The translations under genes were made by a program, and so were the position numbers. Below, one piece after another: positions 35,401 through 44,516 of a stretch of DNA of 64,000 nucleotides. Under the pieces are notes generated by a model. The model did no database searches. It had not been told where the DNA came from and saw only the letters and a program-made list of their open reading frames with translations. Numbering within the stretch: the first letter of the stretch is position 1; each line of letters starts with the position of its first letter. Origin of the DNA: Bin5 sp965242905 (GTDB lineage: Bacteria > Chloroflexota > Anaerolineae > Caldilineales > Caldilineaceae); the NCBI GenBank assembly GCA_965242905.1, contig CBDETM010000002.1, forward strand, positions 5,208,001 to 5,272,000, in the 5' to 3' direction.

Positions 35401-36239
35401 ACAATGATGAGTTTGCGGCAGCCGATCTGCGGCGGATGGTACAGCCTTTTCTCCTGCGGCGACTCAAAACCGATCCGACGATCATTTCCGATCTGCCCGA
35501 AAAGAATGAGATGGTGGTGTACTGCTCTCTTACCAAGGAGCAGGAGACGCTCTACACGGACGTCATTGAGGAGACGATGGCTCGCGTGGAGAGGAGCGAG
35601 GGCGTGCAGCGCAGGGGCCTTGTGCTGGGTCTATTGCTCAAGTTGAAGCAGGTGACCAACCATCCGGCCCATTTTTTGGGGGAAAAGGGCCCCCTGGAGG
35701 AGCGGAGCGGCAAACTGAGCCGTCTGACCGAGATGCTGGAGGAGGCGCTGGCGGTTGGGGACCGGGCACTGGTCTTCACCCAGTTTGTCGAGATGGGCCA
35801 CCTTTTGCGGCAGCATCTGATGGAGAATCTCGGACGGGAAGCATTATTCCTGCACGGTGGGACGCCGGCGTCGAGACGGGAGCAGATGGTGCGCTCATTC
35901 CAGGAGGACAGTAACGGGGCGCCGATTTTCGTTCTCAGTTTGAGGGCCGGCGGCGTGGGCGTGAATCTGACGAGGGCGAATCACGTCTTCCACTTTGACC
36001 GCTGGTGGAATCCCGCGGTTGAAAACCAGGCCACAGACCGGGCATTTCGCATCGGCCAGAAACGCTCAGTCCAGGTATACAAGTTCGTAGTCTCAGGTAC
36101 TTTGGAAGAGCAGATTCACAAGATGATCGAGAGCAAACAGGATCTAGCCGAGTCGATTGTGAACAGCGGCGAGGACTGGTTGGCGGATATGGACACCGAG
36201 GGACTTCGACAGCTGATTGCTCTGCGCAGTCGCGGGTAG
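32406..36239 (+). CDS. SNF2/Swi2-family helicase
   Basis: This is a 1277-residue DEAD-like SNF2 ATPase of the bacterial HepA-like group. The N-terminus (FHAAWL, then LFLWGEN near residue 80) and the central region up to about 780 form the accessory domain found in these proteins. The motor follows: Walker A in DDMGLGKT (about 805), LILDEAQNIKNP (about 917), LTGTPVEN, then the second lobe with LVFTQF, LHGGT and FDRWWNPAVENQATDRAFRI. All catalytic motifs are intact. A Ser/Glu-rich, probably disordered stretch lies at about 40-145. It is followed 177 bp downstream by a SWIM zinc-finger protein, a pairing seen in many bacteria. The role is likely DNA or RNA polymerase remodelling during stress or repair. 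Confidence 0.93.
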   Translation: MPFTFHAAWLTSGKQSVDGLGQDAFGLSPIARAQGQRDGQSPVEQGGHDRTPGTETQNVPPDAGAPGGQDSSRLPATEDGPRLFLWGENHESPSVWEEREPGENGASGEGERADGSEANKPSSQEEPTAKRRPRGLRSNGKIPSHPAQMPVGTLRQILRQLATASELTSLMGSPATARVWLPSQSGRPQTHLGSFQRGVNALSGETEPYRLQPWQVTGLTLDPFHTLAFLSRFTNQRLIELPSSTALFRHARLGNDLLFWSHAAKFVLELLAGQHFLPGLKPDSSGRFWAAWQPFLLEGSLRERLEYLVALMPPICRAYELEALDDAPAAGAVLEHFITVLINRAIREWAPEATKANGEDRFRDVTGSKNGGQGFALPSSGSMWLEGLSGEEPLLHLPPQPAHQLYKRWIEWMEQLHSSVADSNFQVAFALELQEEDKEPRHPESATTDAAPAPIALNNWHLEYYLQDKDDPSLLIPAHRIWNQNVQSIRIEGRRFDQPQERLLTGLGVASRLFSPIRESLRAPRPERASLSLEESYLFLKEIGPLLQSSGFGVIVPDWWAARSRSRLGLRLRLGGRERFGLEGDAARDRRGQGRERGQGDATGGGASLDLRGLIQYRWELTLGEQTLSREEFERLAELGSPLVRLGDEWLELDPAQVQAARQFMDRNDSAGSIPLLQAVGLAQAYSRTEQEAELEPWSAAPFETHSSNGLSAGREGAPPQNLVMAPDQSGDWEMVEGVSGHELPLEAVVADGWLGAALERLRGIDPVEDVKEPEGFVGRLRPYQRRGVGWLSFLRRLGLGACLADDMGLGKTIQAIALLLHSRLLAEGQGESRNGQAESQNRPALLICPTSVVANWRHEIEKFAPGLRLLLHHGSGRLNGEAFRSALTQHDMVITSFGIARRDIDMLERQEWSDLILDEAQNIKNPSAKQTQAIRRLTGNSRTQIERGSTPPFRVALTGTPVENRLLELWSIMEFLNPGYLGKREHFRQQFVLPVERYNDEFAAADLRRMVQPFLLRRLKTDPTIISDLPEKNEMVVYCSLTKEQETLYTDVIEETMARVERSEGVQRRGLVLGLLLKLKQVTNHPAHFLGEKGPLEERSGKLSRLTEMLEEALAVGDRALVFTQFVEMGHLLRQHLMENLGREALFLHGGTPASRREQMVRSFQEDSNGAPIFVLSLRAGGVGVNLTRANHVFHFDRWWNPAVENQATDRAFRIGQKRSVQVYKFVVSGTLEEQIHKMIESKQDLAESIVNSGEDWLADMDTEGLRQLIALRSRG

Positions 36240-36416
36240 TAGAGGGTGAAGTCGTCGATAGTATCTGCCTGGCAGAGGAAGTCCTGACCGAAAAGCGGCA
36301 CCAGGCGGCGGCTCAAGAGGCTGCGCCGCCCCAGGCGAACTGGCAGGCGTGACGTGCCGCTCAGCAGCGAAGAGGCAAATCGCGATAGAGTGACTTCGAC
36401 AGGAATCGAAGGACCA

Positions 36417-37346
36417 ATGAAGGACGTAGAAAGTAAGGACGTATCATGGTCCGGCCGGTGGTATAAATATCTGAAAGGACAGGGCTTCGACCTGAGGAGA
36501 GGCCAGTCGCTGGCGCGACGGATGCAGGTGAAGTCGGTTGACGTGCAGTTTGGCCGCATCAGAGCGGAGGTCGTGGAATCCCATAGAGGCGTCTGCCAGG
36601 TTGATATCGATGTTCTGCCGTTGCGCGACGAGGAATGGTCGGCAGTGCTGGACACGCTGGCCGAAGAGGCGCTGTACGCGGCACAGCTTCTGGCCGGGGG
36701 AGACGAATGGGAGACGTTTCTGGCAGTATTGGATACTGTCTTTACTGACGCCGACGTCGATCTGCTATCGACATCTTCAGAAAGCGGCGAGGTGGTGGCG
36801 AACTGTGCTGACTGCCAGAGCCAAGGCACGCCCTGCAGACATGCATTGGTTGTATTGTACCAGTTCGGCAGAATGATTTCCGACGATCCCTGGATGCTGT
36901 TGCTTCTGCGAGGCAGAGACCGTCATCAGGTGCTGACCGGGCTACGGCTCCGCCGCAGCAACGGCGTTTCAGAGGAATCTCGCGGCGAAGAGGAGGAGCC
37001 GGGTCTAGAATCTGACGCGTCACTGGCCGGCTACGATGGATTGCAGGCATTGGAGGACCCGGCCATTCAAAGAGGCGAGGACCTTGACCTGGCGGCGCAG
37101 ATCGATGCCTTCTGGGGCGGACGCCAGTTGGGACCGGGGGGAACGCGTCACGAATTACGGGCTTTGCACTACAATATCGCGCCTCCGCTGATACGAATGG
37201 CGCTACTTCGCCGACTGGGGCCACCGCCGTTTCAACAAGACAGTCCGGAGATATACGACAGGCTTTCCAAGATCTACGTAGAGGTGTCGGCCAAGGCACT
37301 GGAGCTGGCGTTCGCGCCGGAGCCAGAAGGTGACGGGGATGGTTGA
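36417..37346 (+). CDS. SWIM zinc-finger protein
   Basis: This is a 309-residue protein with a SWIM-type zinc finger: C130, C133, C140 and H142 in the form CADCQSQGTPCRHA. The N-terminal half has WSGRWYKYLKGQG and RRGQSLARRMQV, typical of the bacterial SWIM proteins encoded next to SNF2 helicases. The C-terminal 120 residues are acidic and family-variable. ATG 36417 follows AAGGA; the frame is open to GTG 36354. The adjacency suggests it guides or modulates the helicase through DNA or protein binding. A few bases separate its stop from the TTG that would extend the next gene, so co-transcription is likely. Confidence 0.88.
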   Translation: MKDVESKDVSWSGRWYKYLKGQGFDLRRGQSLARRMQVKSVDVQFGRIRAEVVESHRGVCQVDIDVLPLRDEEWSAVLDTLAEEALYAAQLLAGGDEWETFLAVLDTVFTDADVDLLSTSSESGEVVANCADCQSQGTPCRHALVVLYQFGRMISDDPWMLLLLRGRDRHQVLTGLRLRRSNGVSEESRGEEEEPGLESDASLAGYDGLQALEDPAIQRGEDLDLAAQIDAFWGGRQLGPGGTRHELRALHYNIAPPLIRMALLRRLGPPPFQQDSPEIYDRLSKIYVEVSAKALELAFAPEPEGDGDG

Positions 37347-37375
37347 CATGGAGGCCGGGCAATCAGGAGCGAGTC

Positions 37376-38740
37376 GTGATAAGTCAGTTGTTGGCTGAGC
37401 GGGCGGCGGAATCGAATCCGATTCGGGTCGGTATCATCGGCACGGGCAAGTTTGGCGCGGGTCTGGTGGCTCAGATTTCGCAGATGAAGGGTATGGAGGT
37501 TTCGGCAATTGCCGACATAAATGCCCACAATGCCCGTTACGCCTATCTTTCGAGCGGCGCGAGCCAAGAGGAGATACGGACTGCGGAAACAGGGGATGAA
37601 CTGGAAGACGCGGTCCGCGCTGGCAAACCGGTTGTGGTCGAAGACGGACTGACGTTGACAGATTGCGAATCGATCGAGGTCGTCGTCGAGTCGACCGGCC
37701 TGCCGGACGTAGGCGCCCGACACGCATACCACGCACTGAGCAATCGCAAGCATGTGGTAATGGTAAATGTAGAGGCGGACGTAACAGTCGGTCCCTTCCT
37801 GAGACGCACGGCAGACGCCGCGGGCGTCGTCTACACGATGGTGGACGGTGACCAGCCGGCGGTAACCTGGAACATCGTAGAGTGGGCGAGCAGCCTTGGG
37901 TTGGAGATCGTGGCGGCCGGACGGGGTACGATCTATTATGAGGACGATTTCGAAGGCACTCCGGAAACGGCTGCGTCTCGTTTCGGCTTCACGGAGGAGC
38001 ATATAGAGCGACGGACGATAAATCTGAAGATGTTCAACTCCTTTCGCGACGGCACGAAGGCGCAGGTGGAGATGACGGCGCTTGCGAATGCCGCGGGTCT
38101 CGTGCCGGACCGACGGGGCATGCATGAGCCGTCGGCGAATCTTGAGGAGATACCCGTTCGCTTCAGCCTGACGGAGGAAGGGGGGTTATTGAGCCAGCAC
38201 GGCGTGGTGGAGCTGGCCAATTCGGTGGCAGGAGACGGCAGGAGTATGCTGCCCAATCCGCTGAAGATGGGCGTGTTTGTTGTCGTCCGCTCGGACCATC
38301 CCTTCACGCGGGAGGACCTGGCTTACCACGGGTGTCACGTCGGCGGCGAAGGCAAGAACTTTCTCCTGTACCGGCCCTATCACCTGGTGGCGGTACCGGC
38401 GCCCTTGAGTATCGCGCGTGCAGTCCTTTTCAACGCTGCAAACGGCTCCTGCGCGCCAACGCCAACCGCGGAGTGCATTACCGTTGCGAAGCGGGATCTG
38501 CGCGCGGGCGAGCAGCTGGACGGCGGCGGCGGATACACGGTGGTAGGGCAGTGCGAAAAGGCATCGGTGGCGCAGATGGAGGGGTTGCTGCCATTCGGGC
38601 TTGCAGACGGCGCCGTGCTCAATAGGGCGATCGCCAAGGGAGAGGCGATCGCGTATGGTGACGTGTCGCTGAACGAGGACTCCTTTGTCTTGAAGATGCG
38701 CCGTCTACAGGACGGGATTGGCGAGGATGGACGGTTATAG
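37376..38740 (+). CDS. NAD(P)-dependent homoserine-dehydrogenase-like protein with SAF domain
   Basis: This is a 454-residue oxidoreductase. An N-terminal Rossmann fold opens with RVGIIGTGKFGAGL (about residues 10-23), followed by a catalytic/dimerisation domain resembling homoserine dehydrogenase. A C-terminal SAF-like domain (about 370-430) holds CITVAKRDLRAGEQL. GTG 37376 follows CAGGAGC at good spacing; a TTG start 33 bp upstream is less convincing. Proteins of this build are often annotated as SAF-domain or FlgA-like and occur in sugar and polyol catabolic loci. The neighbouring aldo/keto reductase and aldolase-dehydrogenase fusion support such a role here. The substrate is unknown. Confidence 0.8.
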   Translation: MISQLLAERAAESNPIRVGIIGTGKFGAGLVAQISQMKGMEVSAIADINAHNARYAYLSSGASQEEIRTAETGDELEDAVRAGKPVVVEDGLTLTDCESIEVVVESTGLPDVGARHAYHALSNRKHVVMVNVEADVTVGPFLRRTADAAGVVYTMVDGDQPAVTWNIVEWASSLGLEIVAAGRGTIYYEDDFEGTPETAASRFGFTEEHIERRTINLKMFNSFRDGTKAQVEMTALANAAGLVPDRRGMHEPSANLEEIPVRFSLTEEGGLLSQHGVVELANSVAGDGRSMLPNPLKMGVFVVVRSDHPFTREDLAYHGCHVGGEGKNFLLYRPYHLVAVPAPLSIARAVLFNAANGSCAPTPTAECITVAKRDLRAGEQLDGGGGYTVVGQCEKASVAQMEGLLPFGLADGAVLNRAIAKGEAIAYGDVSLNEDSFVLKMRRLQDGIGEDGRL

Positions 38741-38935
38741 AGTTGGGGCAGAGCTGGAAGGGCACTACAGGAAATGGTGAAGGACTGCCGCCTGCAGGTA
38801 CTTTCGCACCCGTGGACAATGGGTAGCGTGGCAGACTTTGGGCCATGGCGCCCCTGGCCGGGGGAAGTGAACGGGTGATTTCCCGGGAGCAGAGAAGCTG
38901 ACGGTTGGACCTAAGACTTTTTGGAGGAGATGGGC

Positions 38936-39961
38936 ATGGAATACCGGCGTTTGGGGCGTACCGGGCTGAAGGTGTCGGAGATCTGCCTGGGGACGATGAC
39001 GTTCGGACATGGTACCGACGAAGGGGAGGCGGCGCGTATTGTCGACCTGGCGATCGGCGCCGGGGTGAATTTCTTCGATACCGCCAATTCCTACGCGGAC
39101 AGCGCTTCAGAGACGATACTGGGCCAGGTCCTCAAAGGGCGCCGGCGCGATGCCATCGTCGCGACCAAGTTTTTCAATCCGATGGGACCGGATGTCAACA
39201 GTTCCGGTACCAGCCGCTTCCATATGATGCATACGGTCGAGGACAGTCTGCGCCGCTTGCAGATGGACTACATAGACCTCCTCTACATTCACCACGTCGA
39301 TACGCAGACGCCTTTGGACGAAACGCTGCGAGTCCTGGACGATCTGGTGAGGCAAGGGAAGGTGCGATATACCGCGTGCAGCAACTTTGAGGCATGGCGT
39401 TTGATGGAGGCGATGTGGCTGAGCGACCACAACGGTTGGGAACGATTCGCGGCCTACCAACCACAGTACAGCCTCGTGGTGCGCGACATCGAACAGGAAA
39501 TCATCCCGGTATGCGAGTTGAAAGGTATCGGCGTCGTGGTCTGGAGTCCCTTGGGAGGCGGCTTTCTGACGGGCAAGTACAGGCCGGGGGAACGGTCGCA
39601 CAGCGGCACGCGTTCGGAGGAGGGATGGGCCTTTCCGCAAAACTATTTTGCTGCCAACGCCGACGAAACGCTGACGACGCTATTGGACGCGGCGGCCGAG
39701 CTGGGCCGAACGCCGGCGCAGGTAGCCACGCGGTGGGTGCTGGAGCAGCCCGCGATTACAAGCGCGATCGTTGGGGCACGCACTGCGGAACAGGCGCAGG
39801 ACAATTTACAGGCCGGTGGCTGGGTGATGCCGGCAGCGGCGCTCAGCCGGTTGAACGACGTTTCCCACCTGCCGGATCGCTATCCCAAGTCGATGGAACA
39901 CAATATGCATGAGCGGCGCGACGCCGCGGTCAGGATGCCGTCGATGAACGGCCAGACGTGA
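38936..39961 (+). CDS. Aldo/keto reductase
   Basis: This is a 341-residue AKR with a TIM-barrel fold. The catalytic tetrad is visible: D48 and Y53 in FFDTANSYADS, K78 in VATKFFNP and H119/H120 in LLYIHHVD. The C-terminal WVLEQPAITSAIVGART segment is the NADPH-binding region. GGAGGAG precedes ATG 38936 by six bases. The stop overlaps the next gene's GTG by 4 bp, so the acetyltransferase is translationally coupled. Relatives include YajO/Tas-like reductases and voltage-channel beta-subunit-type AKRs acting on sugar-derived aldehydes. The substrate is not determinable. Confidence 0.92.
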   Translation: MEYRRLGRTGLKVSEICLGTMTFGHGTDEGEAARIVDLAIGAGVNFFDTANSYADSASETILGQVLKGRRRDAIVATKFFNPMGPDVNSSGTSRFHMMHTVEDSLRRLQMDYIDLLYIHHVDTQTPLDETLRVLDDLVRQGKVRYTACSNFEAWRLMEAMWLSDHNGWERFAAYQPQYSLVVRDIEQEIIPVCELKGIGVVVWSPLGGGFLTGKYRPGERSHSGTRSEEGWAFPQNYFAANADETLTTLLDAAAELGRTPAQVATRWVLEQPAITSAIVGARTAEQAQDNLQAGGWVMPAAALSRLNDVSHLPDRYPKSMEHNMHERRDAAVRMPSMNGQT

Positions 39962-40938
39962 CAGACTATAAGGTACGTCGCTTCCAATCGAGCGAGCGAG
40001 AGTATGAGGCCCTGGCAGCTCTTCTGCATGCGGCGTCACCTGAGGGTCGATTTGAGTCAGGGGAGGAGCTAGAGCGGGAAGACCGTGAGTGGCCGAAGGC
40101 GTCACTCTTTGTACGGGTGGCAGCCTATTCGGCAGGCGAGGAGATGGCGGCGGTTGGGACCTGCTATGAGGCTTACTGGCAGGAGAGCCCGTTCACGGCC
40201 CATGCGCGGTTTGACACGCATCCCGACCATCCGCAGGTTCAGCTTCTCCCGGTCCTGTTCGAAGGCGTTCTAGGTGTGCTGGCAGGTCACAAGTGCAGGT
40301 TCCGAAGCCTGGTGTGCCGAGCGAAGGAAGATGACGGAGAAAGAGTCGGCTTCCTGCTCAGAAATGGGTTTAGGGAGGCTATGCGCTTTCCCTCGTCGAC
40401 TCTGCGGGTCGAGGCGTTCGATGCATCAGTTTGGGCAGAGACATACGACCGGCTCGCCCTTGAGAAGATACGTCTGGTTACGCTGTCCCAATTCCGCGTG
40501 GAGGAGCCGGACTGGAAGAGGAAGCTGCGCGATTTGCGCTGGACGATCGTGCAGGACGTGCCTTCAACCGAACCGTTCGCGAAGCCGACGGTAGCTGAAT
40601 TTGAGGAAATGGTCCTGAGAGATCCGGCCCTGGTGGAAGAAGCCTTTTTCATTGCACTGGGCGACGACGGGGCCCTGGTAGGGATGAGCAATCTGTGGCG
40701 CAACGACCCGGAAGGGAGGCGCCTGGACGCGGGACTGACCGGCGTAATCAGGTCCCACCGGCGCAGGGGAATCGCGACTGCTCTCAAATTGCGGACCATT
40801 GAATTTGCTCAGGCCAACGGCGCGGAAACGATTGAGACGAGTAACGAGGAAGACAGTCCGATGCTGGCCCTCAACTTCAAACTTGGTTTCGAATCAAACC
40901 CGGCGTGGGTGGACTTCGTGAGAGAATTGCAGGCTTGA
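39958..40938 (+). CDS. GNAT family acetyltransferase, two domains
   Basis: This is a 326-residue protein with two tandem GNAT-like halves. The N-terminal half (about 1-155) is degenerate, and the C-terminal half (about 160-326) has the acetyl-CoA-binding loop in TGVIRSHRRRGIATALK and the family end NFKLGFES. It starts at GTG in the GTGA overlap with the aldo/keto reductase stop. Such double-GNAT proteins often acetylate antibiotics, amino sugars or small amines. The coupling to an AKR suggests a shared substrate, which is inference. No signal or membrane segment is present. Confidence 0.85.
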   Translation: MTDYKVRRFQSSEREYEALAALLHAASPEGRFESGEELEREDREWPKASLFVRVAAYSAGEEMAAVGTCYEAYWQESPFTAHARFDTHPDHPQVQLLPVLFEGVLGVLAGHKCRFRSLVCRAKEDDGERVGFLLRNGFREAMRFPSSTLRVEAFDASVWAETYDRLALEKIRLVTLSQFRVEEPDWKRKLRDLRWTIVQDVPSTEPFAKPTVAEFEEMVLRDPALVEEAFFIALGDDGALVGMSNLWRNDPEGRRLDAGLTGVIRSHRRRGIATALKLRTIEFAQANGAETIETSNEEDSPMLALNFKLGFESNPAWVDFVRELQA

Positions 40939-41067
40939 AGCCATTCTCATTCGTACGCTGCGATTCTATGGGTCAGCCCGGTGCCGATTCAGCGTGAAGT
41001 CTACTTTTTCCAGCCTTAGACGAGAGAGCAGGTCCAAGATCCAGACACATTCAGGAGATTGCACTCA

Positions 41068-41823
41068 ATGAAGAAATACGAGACGCAGGCATTGCAACTT
41101 GAGGAGTCGTTGCAACTTTCGCTGCCTCCGGTGGCAGTTGCCTTCACCGACGATCCTCCGGGAGAAATTTCATCCTACGAGGACACGGCTCCGGCAGGCT
41201 GTTACTTCTGGCAGGAGGCGTCGCAGAAGGTATTTTCGACGAGGGCCCAGGACCACGAACTGTGTGCGATCGGTGTACACACACATAATCTTTCGGGGGC
41301 GTCGGCGGCACAGGAGACCGAACTGATGACGGCGCTCGAGGCGATGCAGGGCCTGGACTATGTTCGCGAAGAGGAAGTGGCGGCGATTCCTGTCATGCAA
41401 CATCCGGTCCAACATGCGGTTTACGGTCCGCTGGCCGACTTTCCTATGGATGCCGACGTCGTCCTGCTGTTTGCGCACGCTCAGCAGAGCCTGATTCTGA
41501 CAGAAGCGGTTGCGAGGGTGGACGAGGGCGTTCCGCCGGCGATGGGAAGGCCTGCGTGCGCGGTGGTGCCCCAGGTCAGGAACGGGGGCAGAGCTGCGAT
41601 GAGCCTGGGGTGTTGCGGGGCGCGGGCATATCTGGAGGCGCTTTCCGATGACGTCGCGTTGTGGGCGCTGCCGGGCGAAAATCTCGAGCCGTACTGCAGG
41701 GAGATCAGCGGGTTGGCAAAGTCGAATGGAATCCTGACAGTCTTTCACGAGAGGCGGAAGGAGGATGTCGCCTCAGGCAAAAGACCCAGTGTTCAGGAGT
41801 CGCTGGAACGGCTGGCCGGCTAG
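41068..41823 (+). CDS. DUF169 family protein
   Basis: This is a 251-residue protein of the DUF169 family. It opens LEESLQLSLPPVAVAFTD and has CYFWQEA, HELCAIGVHTHNL and PACAVVPQVRNGGRAAMSLGCCGAR, with several conserved cysteines. AGGAG lies ten bases before ATG 41068. Family members occur in anaerobes and environmental bacteria, and some are thought to bind metals or sulfur compounds, but no function is established. It ends 30 bp before the aldolase-dehydrogenase fusion, so the two are probably co-transcribed. Confidence 0.85.
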   Translation: MKKYETQALQLEESLQLSLPPVAVAFTDDPPGEISSYEDTAPAGCYFWQEASQKVFSTRAQDHELCAIGVHTHNLSGASAAQETELMTALEAMQGLDYVREEEVAAIPVMQHPVQHAVYGPLADFPMDADVVLLFAHAQQSLILTEAVARVDEGVPPAMGRPACAVVPQVRNGGRAAMSLGCCGARAYLEALSDDVALWALPGENLEPYCREISGLAKSNGILTVFHERRKEDVASGKRPSVQESLERLAG

Positions 41824-41853
41824 AGCAGGGAACGGGGTCAACGACAACAGACC

Positions 41854-43839
41854 ATGCAAAGTAGATGGAAAGAGCAAGAGGCAGCCCGGTTTGCCGGAGA
41901 TCCGCTCAGTCTGCGGGTGTATTCGTCGCGACTGCTTGGGAGCGATCCCTCGCTTGTCCTGCACGGGGGCGGCAATACATCGGTAAAGGCGACGGTACAG
42001 GACATTTTTGGTGACGAGGAGGAGGTCCTGTACGTAAAGGGCAGCGGCTGGGATCTGGCGACGATAGAGGCGCCGGGATTCGCGCCGGTGCGGCTGGGCG
42101 CGTTGCGGCGCATGGCGACTCTGGAGGAATTGAGCGACAGTGAGATGGTCACGGCACAGAGGGCGGCCCTGACCGATCCGTACGCTCCCAACCCTTCGGT
42201 AGAGGCCATATTGCATGCAATCATACCCTTCCGTTTCGTCGATCACTCACATGCTGACGCGGTGGTGGCCCTGACGAACACGCCGGACGGCGAGGCAATC
42301 GTGCGCGACCTGTATGGCCCGGAGATGATGATTGTCCCGTATGTGATGCCGGGTTTTGTGCTGGCGCGGGCGATTTACGAGATGACGAAGACCGCTGACT
42401 GGGATGCTCTGCCGGGGATGATTCTGCTCAATCACGGCGTCTTCACATTCGCTGACGGTGCGCGCGAGAGCTACGAACGGCACATCGAGATTGTCACGGC
42501 CGCCGAAGAGTACATTGAGGACAAGGCCGGGAACAGATTTGAGGTCAAGGGTTCTGACAGGAGTTCAGCCGCGGCGCCGCTGGAGGACCTGGCCCGGCTG
42601 CGCAAGGCCGTTTCAGGCGCCAGGGGGCAAGCCGTACTGGCTTCGGTTGATCAGGGCGGGGCGGCCAGGACGTTTTCGGAACTGTCAGAGGCACCTGAGC
42701 TGGTAACGCGCGGATTGCTAACTCCCGACCACGTTCTTCGTACGAAGAGGATTCCTCTGGTGGTCACGGGTGAGGGTGCGGAGCAGGACGTGGGCGCGTA
42801 CGTTTCGGCATACGGCGATTATTTTGGCAGGCATACGGATGGTAGCCTCTCACGGCTCGACCCTGCGCCGCGTTGGGCTTTGTGGCCGGGCGTTGGCAGC
42901 GTAGCCTTCGGCGGCACGCCCAAGGAGATCGCGGCGATCGACGACATAAGGAGGCACACGCTGCGGGCTATTGGATGGTCGGAGGCTTTGGGAGGCTGGC
43001 GGCCGCTGGGCGAGAGTGAGATCTTCGCCATAGAGTACTGGGAGTTGGAGCAGGCGAAGTTGAAGGGAGCAGGTGCACCGCCGGCGTTGCAGGGCAAGGT
43101 GGTATTGGTAACGGGCGGGGCCAGCGGCATTGGGCGAGCCTGCGTGGAGGCTTTTCTCGGACAAGGCGCGGTCGTAGCCGCGCTGGACATCAGTACCAGA
43201 GTGACGGAGTTATTCGACCCTGAGATGGTGCTGGGCATCAGGTGCGACGTGACGGACGAAGACGGGCTCAAGGCGTCGGTAGACCGGGTAGTGAGTCGCT
43301 GGGGGGGTCTGGATGTTCTGGTGTGCAACGCCGGCATATTTCCGGCCAGCCAGGCGCTGGCTGAAATGGATGGCGACCACTGGGACAGAAGCATCGAGGT
43401 AAACCTGACCAGCCAGCAGCGGCTATTGCAGGCGTGTGCACCATATTTGAAGTTGGGTTGCGATCCGGCGGTAGTCATCATCGGCTCAAAGAACGCGACG
43501 GCGCCGGGGCCTGGAGCGGGGGCCTATTCGGTGGCGAAGGCAGGTCTAACGCAGCTGGCGCGCGTCGCCGCTTTGGAACTGGCAGGGGATGGCATCCGAG
43601 TGAATGTGCTGCATCCGAATGCGGTCTTTGACACTGCGCTTTGGTCGGCGGAACTGTTGGAGGAACGGGCTGCCAGCTACGGCATCAGCGTGGACGAGTA
43701 CAAGGCCAACAATCTGCTGGGGGTTGAGATTACGTCTGCCGACGTGGCGGCTCTGGCCTGTGCAGTGGCGGGTCCGGTTTTTGCCAAGACGACAGGCGCG
43801 CAGATACCGGTGGACGGCGGAAACGAACGTGTGATTTAG
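41854..43839 (+). CDS. Bifunctional class II aldolase/short-chain dehydrogenase
   Basis: This is a 661-residue fusion like the rhamnulose-phosphate aldolase/lactaldehyde dehydrogenase proteins (RhaD/YuxG type). The N-terminal class II aldolase part has HGGGNTSVK (38-45) and the zinc histidines in VDHSHADAV. The C-terminal SDR part begins VLVTGGASGIGRA, with the TGGASGIG motif from residue 420, and has the active-site Tyr and Lys as YSVAK (558-562). It would cleave a deoxy-sugar phosphate to DHAP and lactaldehyde and oxidise the latter. No rhamnose kinase or isomerase is adjacent, so the exact sugar is uncertain. Length is close to the 660-700 norm. Confidence 0.9.
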   Translation: MQSRWKEQEAARFAGDPLSLRVYSSRLLGSDPSLVLHGGGNTSVKATVQDIFGDEEEVLYVKGSGWDLATIEAPGFAPVRLGALRRMATLEELSDSEMVTAQRAALTDPYAPNPSVEAILHAIIPFRFVDHSHADAVVALTNTPDGEAIVRDLYGPEMMIVPYVMPGFVLARAIYEMTKTADWDALPGMILLNHGVFTFADGARESYERHIEIVTAAEEYIEDKAGNRFEVKGSDRSSAAAPLEDLARLRKAVSGARGQAVLASVDQGGAARTFSELSEAPELVTRGLLTPDHVLRTKRIPLVVTGEGAEQDVGAYVSAYGDYFGRHTDGSLSRLDPAPRWALWPGVGSVAFGGTPKEIAAIDDIRRHTLRAIGWSEALGGWRPLGESEIFAIEYWELEQAKLKGAGAPPALQGKVVLVTGGASGIGRACVEAFLGQGAVVAALDISTRVTELFDPEMVLGIRCDVTDEDGLKASVDRVVSRWGGLDVLVCNAGIFPASQALAEMDGDHWDRSIEVNLTSQQRLLQACAPYLKLGCDPAVVIIGSKNATAPGPGAGAYSVAKAGLTQLARVAALELAGDGIRVNVLHPNAVFDTALWSAELLEERAASYGISVDEYKANNLLGVEITSADVAALACAVAGPVFAKTTGAQIPVDGGNERVI

Positions 43840-43874
43840 GAGTTTCGTTGGTCTGAAGGTGTGCCTCCCAGTTT

Positions 43875-44074
43875 TGGGCGGGAAAGGGCAGGCACAAGGC
43901 GGGCACATGCGGGGATCTGATGGGACTGGCGGGACGTGGTCTGGCTGGACACCTTCAATTAGGCACCTTTCACCAATATCGCCACCCGCGCCGATGAGGC
44001 GTGTTGTAGGAGAGGGGGCGTTGCGGGGGCGGAGCCCCCGCACAAGGGAGGGCCGAATAGGCCCGACCGCCCAA
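43875..44074 (+). repeat. ~200-bp two-hairpin intergenic element, copy 3
   Basis: This copy follows the aldolase-dehydrogenase stop by 36 bp and shares the GGGGATCTGATGGGACTGGC stretch with copy 2. It includes TGTTGTAGGAGAGGGGGCG and both core hairpins. The 43,840-44,516 gap otherwise contains a promoter candidate and no gene. Confidence 0.75.
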
Positions 44075-44331
44075 AACTGCAGGGGCCAGGGGTTAGGGGT
44101 CAGAGACGGCGTTTCCTCTGCCACAGAGTTTATCGCGGCGCGGCGATGGTTGGTGTGGCGCCGAAAGTATGCGTGAGTTTGCCTCCATTTTGGGATGCAC
44201 CCGTTTGGAGTTAGTCCAACGGGTCCAGAAAGAACAGCGGGTTTCGACTGAGAAGGTTGAGAAGAGCATTTTCCTTTATTGGAAATCACCGCAACCGGGA
44301 CAGTTTGGGTAGACCCGCTTTGGATGTGACT

Positions 44332-44360
44332 TTGCGCTGTTATTTTTGAGTTGGTATACT
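44332..44360 (+). promoter_or_regulatory. Candidate promoter for HlyD-like adaptor gene
   Basis: TTGCGC (44,332-44,337), a 17-base spacer and TATACT (44,355-44,360) lie about 155 bp upstream of ATG 44,517. The -10 box is strong and the -35 box is weak. Confidence 0.45.
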
Positions 44361-44516
44361 GTTTGGGTTGCGCCAGAAAGCGAGAGTTGGGCTGGAGGCG
44401 CTGGTCCCTCGCTGCGGCGGCCAGCGGAACTGAGAGCGGGTTCCGGTACAGTCTTCCCCCCACATTTCATTCGATATCAGGCTCCGAAGGATCTGGATTC
44501 TTCAGAGGAGGCCAGC

